Below are positions 59,210 to 64,000 of a stretch of DNA of 64,000 bases, in pieces. Every line of letters begins with the position of its first letter. Within the stretch, counting starts at the first letter, position 1. The stretch is taken from positions 186,001 to 250,000 of the forward strand of contig NZ_JQLI01000008.1 of NCBI RefSeq assembly GCF_000744095.1. The letters run 5' to 3'. The notes under the pieces are model-generated. The model was not told the origin of the DNA. It ran no database searches and saw only the letters and a list, made by a program, of their open reading frames with translations. Position numbers and translations under genes: made by a program. This DNA comes from Cupriavidus necator A5-1 (GTDB lineage Bacteria > Pseudomonadota > Gammaproteobacteria > Burkholderiales > Burkholderiaceae).

Positions 59210-59735
59210 ACTGCAACTCCGGTTCGTAAAGGGAAGTAAGGGAATGGGAAACCTTGCAAAGCCTTGGCCGGCGGGCGGCAAATCCGCGATCGTCACAGGA
59301 TGTGGGTAACATCAGATATCCGAATCGTCACATCCCGTTACAACTCCGCGGCGACCCGGGTTATGCAAAGGTCGCGGCGGTCCCTGCGGCTGCGCTAAAG
59401 TTGCGCTTCGCCCGCGCAGGGGTGGCTGCGCGCGCCGGGTGGGCTTTGTCCGGATGGGGCTGCGTGACGGGAGCAAGGCTGGGAGCAAACCTGGGAACAG
59501 GGCTCGACCGACAATCCGCGGCGACACCGGAGCGGGCAAGGATACCACTGGCGCACCCCCCTGTTTTTTGCTGCGCAGCAATTGCCGCGGCCGGCTGGCG
59601 CGGCATACCCGTCGCACGGCGGGTATGTTTGCGTAGCGCCGGCGAGGGGTATTCAACAATACTGTTGACCGGCGCGCGGCTCCGTTGCCGCGCGCACCAA
59701 CCGGCACAAAGGCCGGTAGACAACCAGAGTTGCCG
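59210..59735. other. Divergent spacer between pckG and the dehydrogenase, with dyads
   Basis: No gene is supported. Near pckG, GGATGTG (59298-59304) faces CACATCC (59329-59335), and CGTCACA occurs twice (59291, 59326). Near the dehydrogenase, TCAACA-ATAC-TGTTGA (59653-59668) is a clean 16-bp dyad. These are plausible regulator sites; no promoter hexamers could be assigned firmly. Confidence 0.45.
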
Positions 59736-60761
59736 ATGAAGATTGCCGTACTCGACGATTACCAGGACGCTGTGCGCAAGCTGCCATGCTTCAGCTTGCT
59801 GGAGGGGCACGACGTCAAGGTGTTCAACAACACCGTCAAGGGCGTGGGCCAGCTGGCCGCGCGCCTGTCCGACGTGGAAGCCGTGGTGCTGATCCGCGAA
59901 CGCACCCGTATCACCCGTCAATTGCTGGAAAAACTGCCCAAACTGAAGCTGATCAGCCAGACCGGCAAGGTCGGCGCGGGCCCGGGCAGTCATATTGACG
60001 TGGATGCGGCCACCGACCGCGGCGTCGCCGTGCTGGAAGGCGTGGGCTCGCCGGTGGCCCCGGCCGAGCTGACCTGGGCGCTGATCATGGCGGCGCAGCG
60101 GCGCATCCCGCAGTATGTGGCGAGCCTCAAGCACGGCGCCTGGCAGCAGTCGGGCCTGAAATCGACGACGATGCCGCCCAACTTCGGCCTGGGCCAGGTG
60201 CTGCGCGGCCAGACGCTTGGGATCTGGGGCTACGGCAAGATTGGCCGGCTGCTGGCCGGCTATGGCCGCGCCTTCGGCATGAAGGTGCTGGTCTGGGGCC
60301 GCGAGGCTTCGCAGGAAGCGGCCCGCGCCGACGGCCTGGACGTGGCCGGATCGAAGGAGCAGTTCTTTGCCGACAGCGACATTCTGTCGCTGCACCTGCG
60401 CCTGAACGACGACACCCGCGGCATCGTCAAGCTGACCGACCTGACGCGGATGAAGCCCACCGCGCTCTTCGTCAACACCAGCCGTGCGGAGCTGCTGGAA
60501 GAGAACGCGCTGGTTACCGCGCTGAACCGGGGCCGTCCCGGCATGGCAGCGGTCGACGTGTTCGAGTCCGAGCCGATCCTGCAGGGGCACGCGTTGCTGC
60601 GGATGGAAAACTGCATCTGCACGCCGCACCTGGGCTATGTGGAGCGTGACAGCTATGAGCTGTACTTCCGCACGGCGTTCCAGAACATCCTGGATGTGCT
60701 GGGCGGCAAGCACGACTGCATCGTCAATCCGAAGGCGTTGACGCCGGCGCTGTCGCGCTGA
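59736..60761 (+). CDS. D-isomer-specific 2-hydroxyacid dehydrogenase
   Basis: A 341-residue NAD(P)-dependent dehydrogenase of the D-2-hydroxyacid family. The Rossmann glycine motif is IWGYGKIGRLLAGYGRAFG, and the catalytic trio appears as Arg in FVNTSRAELLEE, Glu in DVFESEPI and His in CTPHLGYVERD. The N-terminal substrate domain starts MKIAVLDDYQDAV. Relatives include phosphoglycerate, glyoxylate/hydroxypyruvate and formate dehydrogenases; the substrate cannot be told, although SQTGKVGAGPGSHIDVDAA resembles uncharacterised members. The start at 59736 is preferred to an ATG at 59685 because the fold begins here. It stands alone after a long divergent spacer from pckG. Confidence 0.9.
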   Translation: MKIAVLDDYQDAVRKLPCFSLLEGHDVKVFNNTVKGVGQLAARLSDVEAVVLIRERTRITRQLLEKLPKLKLISQTGKVGAGPGSHIDVDAATDRGVAVLEGVGSPVAPAELTWALIMAAQRRIPQYVASLKHGAWQQSGLKSTTMPPNFGLGQVLRGQTLGIWGYGKIGRLLAGYGRAFGMKVLVWGREASQEAARADGLDVAGSKEQFFADSDILSLHLRLNDDTRGIVKLTDLTRMKPTALFVNTSRAELLEENALVTALNRGRPGMAAVDVFESEPILQGHALLRMENCICTPHLGYVERDSYELYFRTAFQNILDVLGGKHDCIVNPKALTPALSR

Positions 60762-60787
60762 GCGCGTCTCCCCCAGCCGGTTTGCTC

Positions 60788-60809
60788 CCTCTCCCGCCTG
60801 CGGGAGAGG
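60788..60809. repeat. CCTCTCCCGC hairpin (same family as 57184-57332)
   Basis: CCTCTCCCGC and GCGGGAGAGG form a perfect 10-bp stem around CT, 27 bases after the dehydrogenase stop. The stem is nearly identical to that at 57309-57332, which marks a dispersed repeat. Confidence 0.6.
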
Positions 60810-60966
60810 AAGCCCCGTTCGCACGGTGATCGCTGCGGCGGACGCAAATTCCGCCGCGAACGCGAATCCCCCGAAGCCGCTACACTCGGGACTTCCCCCG
60901 GCCGCAATGGCCCGCGGCAGCCCCGACAACAACAAGCGCCCGCGCGCATCCCTCCCCAAGGCCGGC

Positions 60967-62139
60967 ATGGACCCCAGGCTCGTGACGCTCTGCGTCGGCA
61001 ATTTCGTCATTGGCACCGGTGCGATGATCGTTACCGGCATGTTGAACGACATTGCCGGCGATTTCGGCCTGGGCGCCGCCAGTGCCGGTCAGCTGGTGTC
61101 CGTGTTTGCGCTGGCGACCTGCGTCGGCGCGCCGCTGTTCGCCACGCTGGGCTCGCGCATCGACCGCCGCCTGCTGCTGGCCGGATCGCTGTTGATCTAT
61201 GCGGTCATGCACCTCGCCGCGGCGCTCGCCCCCAGCTTCGCGGCGCTGATGGCGATCCGCTTCCTGACCGCCATCGGCGCGGCCATCTACACGCCCCAGA
61301 CCGCGGCCACGCTGCCGCTGCTGGTCAATGCGCAGACGCGCGGGCGCGCCATCAGCTTTGTCTTCCTCGGCTGGAGCATCGCCAGCGTGGTGGGCGTGCC
61401 GCTGGGCACCTGGATCTCGTCCACGCTGGGCTGGCGCGTCAGCATGGCGCTGGTGGGCGTCATGGCCCTGCTGGTGTCGGCGGCGGTGTGGCGCGCGCTG
61501 CCGCGCGGACTGTACGTGCCGCCGGTGGGGCGCGAGGCCTGGGGCGCGGTGCTGCGCCACAAACCGATCATGCTGGTGGTGCTGACCACCATGATCTCGT
61601 CGGCAGGCATGTTTACGGTGTTTACCTATATTGCCCCCCTGCTGCGCGACCAGTACGGCATCAGCGGCGGCACGCTCAGCCTGATGTTCCTGGCCTACGG
61701 TGCCTGCGGCGTGCTCGGCAACGCCGTGGCCGCGTCGCGCATGGACCGGGTCACGCCGAGCCGGATCGTGCAGGTCACGCTGCTGACCTCGATCACCGCC
61801 ATGGTGCTGTGGCCGCTGGCCGGGCTGGGCGGCGTGGCGCTGGTGCTGCTGTTCATGCTGTGGGGCGTGGGCGGGTTTGCCACCAACAGTGCGCAGCAGG
61901 CGCGCCTGGTGCTGCTGGCGCCGGAGCGGGCCTCGGTATCGATCTCGCTCAATTCCTCGTCGATCTACCTGGGTCAGGCAGCCGGCGCCATGACCGGTGC
62001 CGCGATCTACACCCTGGCGGGGGCGGGTTCGCTGCACTGGGGCGCGGCGGCGCTGATGCTGGCGGCGCTGGCGGTGTCGCAACGTGCCCGCGCGCTCGGC
62101 TGCCAGGAACAGCGCCAGCAGGCGCCACAGCAGGCCTGA
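60967..62139 (+). CDS. MFS transporter (AraJ-like sugar/drug efflux type)
   Basis: A 390-residue inner-membrane protein with twelve predicted helices, of the DHA1 branch of the major facilitator superfamily. The family loop motif appears as LGSRIDRRLLLAG after helix 2, and the second half shows GACGVLGNAVAASRMDR. Closest type is the arabinose-efflux (AraJ/YdhP) group, usually H+-coupled exporters of sugars or drugs. The start at 60967 (MDPRLVTLCVGNF) is taken because AAGG lies five bases upstream and the first helix starts at once. Earlier in-frame ATGs at 60826 and 60907 would add a hydrophilic extension. It reads in the same direction as the dehydrogenase but is separated by a hairpin repeat. 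Substrate unknown. Confidence 0.88.
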   Translation: MDPRLVTLCVGNFVIGTGAMIVTGMLNDIAGDFGLGAASAGQLVSVFALATCVGAPLFATLGSRIDRRLLLAGSLLIYAVMHLAAALAPSFAALMAIRFLTAIGAAIYTPQTAATLPLLVNAQTRGRAISFVFLGWSIASVVGVPLGTWISSTLGWRVSMALVGVMALLVSAAVWRALPRGLYVPPVGREAWGAVLRHKPIMLVVLTTMISSAGMFTVFTYIAPLLRDQYGISGGTLSLMFLAYGACGVLGNAVAASRMDRVTPSRIVQVTLLTSITAMVLWPLAGLGGVALVLLFMLWGVGGFATNSAQQARLVLLAPERASVSISLNSSSIYLGQAAGAMTGAAIYTLAGAGSLHWGAAALMLAALAVSQRARALGCQEQRQQAPQQA

Positions 62140-62234
62140 TCCCCAGGCGGGGCGGGCCCGACGGCCGTGCCGCCAGCCCGCCCCGGGCGCGCCGGCCCTT
62201 GCCACCGTGTCTGGTGAGGCACCGCACCAAGCCT

Positions 62235-62301
62235 TTTTCCACAGCGTTATCCGCCCGTTATCCTCAGGGATATCCGCAGCTTATCCACATCCCTTTCCAC
62301 A
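62235..62301 (+). repeat. Six DnaA-box-like 9-mers in tandem, spaced 11-12 bp
   Basis: TTTTCCACA, TTATCCGCC, TTATCCTCA, ATATCCGCA, TTATCCACA and CTTTCCACA start at 62235, 62247, 62258, 62270, 62281 and 62293, all in the same direction. The steps are 12, 11, 12, 11 and 12 bases. The fifth is the exact DnaA consensus. The array ends 15-22 bases before the MOSC start. It resembles the 12-bp array at 26992-27048. Confidence 0.85.
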
Positions 62302-62322
62302 ACCACCGATGCGGGGGTGCAT

Positions 62323-62961
62323 GTGAGCGATTCCATACCCTGGCAGGCCCGTGCACGTGTGCTGGCGGTGAGCCTGGGCAAGGCCATCCCGCTGGTGGTG
62401 GCGGGCGCGGGCACCGAGGCGGTGGTGCTCTCCGGCATCCGCAAGCACCCGGTCAGCACGCTGCTGCACCCGATCTGCGTACAGGTGCTGGCGCTGGGCA
62501 TGGCCGGCGACGAACAGGCCGACCTGACCGTGCACGGCGGCCTGGACAAGGCGCTCTACGCCTATCCGGCCGAGCACTACCCCTGGTGGAACGCGCGCCG
62601 CCGCGCCTGCTCGCAGCCAGAGTCGGGCCGGCCGCTGCCCTATGGCGCGCTGGGCGAAAACCTGACGCTGGAAGGGGTGGTCGAAGCGGACCTGTGGGTC
62701 GGCGACCTGCTGCGCGTGGGCACCGCGCTGCTGCGGGTGGAATCGCCGCGCCAGCCCTGCTACAAGTTCAACGCCGCCATGGCTTACCGCCATGCGGTGC
62801 GGGACATGGTCCAGAGCGGCTACACGGGCGTTTACCTCAGCGTGGTGCGGCCGGGTTCAGTTCGCGCCGGCGATGCCGTCATTGTGCAGGCCGGGCCACG
62901 CGAACTCTCGGTCGACAGCGTCAATCAGTGGCGCCGCGATGGCCGGCGGCAGCTTTTCTGA
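62323..62961 (+). CDS. MOSC-domain protein (YiiM-like)
   Basis: A 212-residue MOSC-domain protein. MOSC domains bind a molybdenum cofactor and handle sulfur or N-hydroxylated substrates; E. coli YiiM reduces N-hydroxylated base analogues. The molybdenum-binding cysteine is Cys146 in SPRQPCYKFNAAM, and the family stretch VHGGLDKALYAYPAEHYPWW and GENLTLEGV are complete. A 3-alpha C-terminal part typical of YiiM is shortened (SVDSVNQWRRDGRRQLF). The start is a GTG: 62323 is preferred because GGGG lies about six bases upstream, while the in-frame GTG at 62317 lies too close to it. The gene starts right after the DnaA-box-like array, an odd context for a metabolic gene. It is 184 bases after the MFS gene. 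Confidence 0.87.
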   Translation: MSDSIPWQARARVLAVSLGKAIPLVVAGAGTEAVVLSGIRKHPVSTLLHPICVQVLALGMAGDEQADLTVHGGLDKALYAYPAEHYPWWNARRRACSQPESGRPLPYGALGENLTLEGVVEADLWVGDLLRVGTALLRVESPRQPCYKFNAAMAYRHAVRDMVQSGYTGVYLSVVRPGSVRAGDAVIVQAGPRELSVDSVNQWRRDGRRQLF

Positions 62962-63221
62962 TAATGTTTGTCTAACCATACAAGCGCCCCGCTACCCACA
63001 TCCCCGGCCTTCTCCGTGGTCCGGACGGCGTTTGCTGGCGCCGTCCCGTCACGCGACCCTTGCAGGTCCTGTAACGGACTGTAATATGCGGCGCTGGCCC
63101 CTGGCGGCGAAGCGCGGTACTAGTAGAGTCTTTGCGCACACGCACCGGCGACATTTCATGACAACAAGCCGGGCGGATCACGGGGAGTGGCGCGAAGACG
63201 GGTGCAGAGGGTCCACACAAC

Positions 63222-64000
63222 ATGAAAACTGACAGGATCGACCAGCCCAAGGGCTTCGTCGACAGGAACTGGAGCGCGGCCGCCGGGACCGGGCGTGGCC
63301 GGGTATCGCCGTGGGCGGTAGTGGCCGTGGTGCTGGTGTTGGCCGGCCTTGGCTGGCTGGCGTGGCGCACCTGGCTCGCGCCCAAGCCGGCGCCCAAGGC
63401 GCCTGCCGCCGTGGTGGTGTCCACCGCGCGCGTGCAGCAGGGCGACGTGCCGCTGCAGGTCTCGGCCAACGGCAATGTCTCGGCGTTATCCACGGTCGAG
63501 GTGCGCCCGCAGGTGTCCAGCACCGTGCGCATCGTCCATATCAAGGAAGGCCAGTCCGTCAAGCCGGGCGACCTGCTGTTCTCGCTCGACACCCGCATGG
63601 ACGAGGCCAACCTGGCCAAGGCGCAGGCGCAGCTGCTCAAGGACCAGGCCGACCTGGCCGACGCCCGCCGCACGCTGGCGCGCAGCCAGGAACTGCTGGA
63701 GCGCAACTTCATCTCCAGGAGCGCGATCGACACCGCGCAGGCCAAGGTGGACGGCTTCGCCGCCACCGTGCGCGCCGACCAGGCCGCCATCGAAGCCAGC
63801 CGCGTGGCGATCAGCTATGGCGCGATCCGCGCCACCATCAGCGGCCGCACCGGCGTGATCAACGCCTTCCCGGGCTCGCTGGTGATGCCCGGCAGCGGCG
63901 TGCCGATGGTCACCATCGCCCAGGTCCAGCCGATCGCCGTGACCTTCACCCTGCCCGAGCGGCAGCTGGCCGCGCTGCGCGAGGCGTTGCGGGCCGGCCC
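63222..64000 (+). CDS. RND-efflux periplasmic adaptor (MdtA/HlyD-like), 3' end outside window
   Basis: The first 259 codons of a membrane-fusion protein that links an inner-membrane RND pump to an outer-membrane channel. A cytoplasmic N-terminus of about 35 residues, one membrane helix (VVAVVLVLAGLGWLAW) and a periplasmic part follow. The lipoyl half-motif (VSALSTVEVRPQVSSTVRIV, KEGQSVKPGDLLFSLD), the alpha-hairpin (LAKAQAQLLKDQADLADARR to KVDGFAATVRADQAAIEAS) and the beta-barrel start (TISGRTGVINAFPGSLV) are visible in the usual order of the MdtA/AcrA group. The pump genes should lie to the right. The start at 63222 follows a weak purine stretch (GCAGAGG, nine or more bases upstream). Substrate unknown, perhaps multidrug. 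Confidence 0.9.
   Translation, partial: MKTDRIDQPKGFVDRNWSAAAGTGRGRVSPWAVVAVVLVLAGLGWLAWRTWLAPKPAPKAPAAVVVSTARVQQGDVPLQVSANGNVSALSTVEVRPQVSSTVRIVHIKEGQSVKPGDLLFSLDTRMDEANLAKAQAQLLKDQADLADARRTLARSQELLERNFISRSAIDTAQAKVDGFAATVRADQAAIEASRVAISYGAIRATISGRTGVINAFPGSLVMPGSGVPMVTIAQVQPIAVTFTLPERQLAALREALRAG

Noticed and set aside
62235..62301. Array as the chromosome replication origin
   Set aside because: No dnaA, dnaN, gidA/parAB or rpmH gene is in the window, and it lies between MFS and MOSC genes. A titration or regulatory site is more likely.

Overview
The window is a 64 kb piece of a GC-rich (roughly two-thirds G+C by eye), gene-dense beta-proteobacterial chromosome. Protein sequences, the fmt-def-LysM-dprA-topB order and the GTP-type PEP carboxykinase point to Burkholderiales, most likely Cupriavidus or a close Ralstonia relative. 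This is inference from recognition, not from a search. It looks like core chromosome: no integrase, transposase, phage module, CRISPR array or rRNA was seen, and there is one tRNA (Phe).

Layout. 1-4.8 kb: end of an alpha/beta hydrolase, then a copper module (cueR-copA on the minus strand, copZ divergent, with two CueR-type promoters back to back) and an OmpW porin. 5-11 kb: secreted alkylsulfatase with a divergent TetR regulator, an aldo/keto reductase plus ornithine-cyclodeaminase-like pair, and a LysR regulator. 11-20 kb: an envelope operon of alpha-2-macroglobulin, YhhN and PbpC, joined by ATGA overlaps. 20-22 kb: phenylalanine hydroxylase with its pterin recycling enzyme and a divergent Lrp-type regulator. 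22-25 kb: an OmpR-type two-component system and a SET-domain protein. 25.2-27.1 kb: a 1.2 kb gene-free region full of GTATACG/GTTTACG sites and DnaA-box-like sites, then HU, then a 12-bp-periodic array inside the start of a lipoprotein gene.

28-35 kb: dinB, rarD, an orphan TRAP-type binding protein, an outer-membrane barrel-like lipoprotein, a MIP channel and a coiled-coil protein of unknown role. 35-44 kb: tRNA-Phe and a housekeeping run on the minus strand (def, fmt, htpX, rsmB, a DUF4390 protein, ntrY, ntrX). 44-50 kb, plus strand: LysM protein, a dprA with an apparent in-frame core deletion, a thioredoxin-like protein and topoisomerase III with a Lys/Ala-rich tail. 50-57 kb: LysR regulator, a small exported repeat protein, a glycine-zipper protein, ybdD-cstA and a divergent sensor/NarL-type pair that probably controls cstA. 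57-64 kb: pckG, a 2-hydroxyacid dehydrogenase, an MFS transporter, a regular array of DnaA-box-like repeats in front of a MOSC protein, and the start of an RND-type periplasmic adaptor.

The most unusual material is non-coding: the GTWTACG site cluster (25.3-25.9 kb) and two evenly spaced DnaA-box-like arrays (27.0 and 62.2 kb). Next come the deleted dprA core and the FD-x-(F/Y)-x-DGA repeat protein. No computation was run; all motif matches were made by reading.
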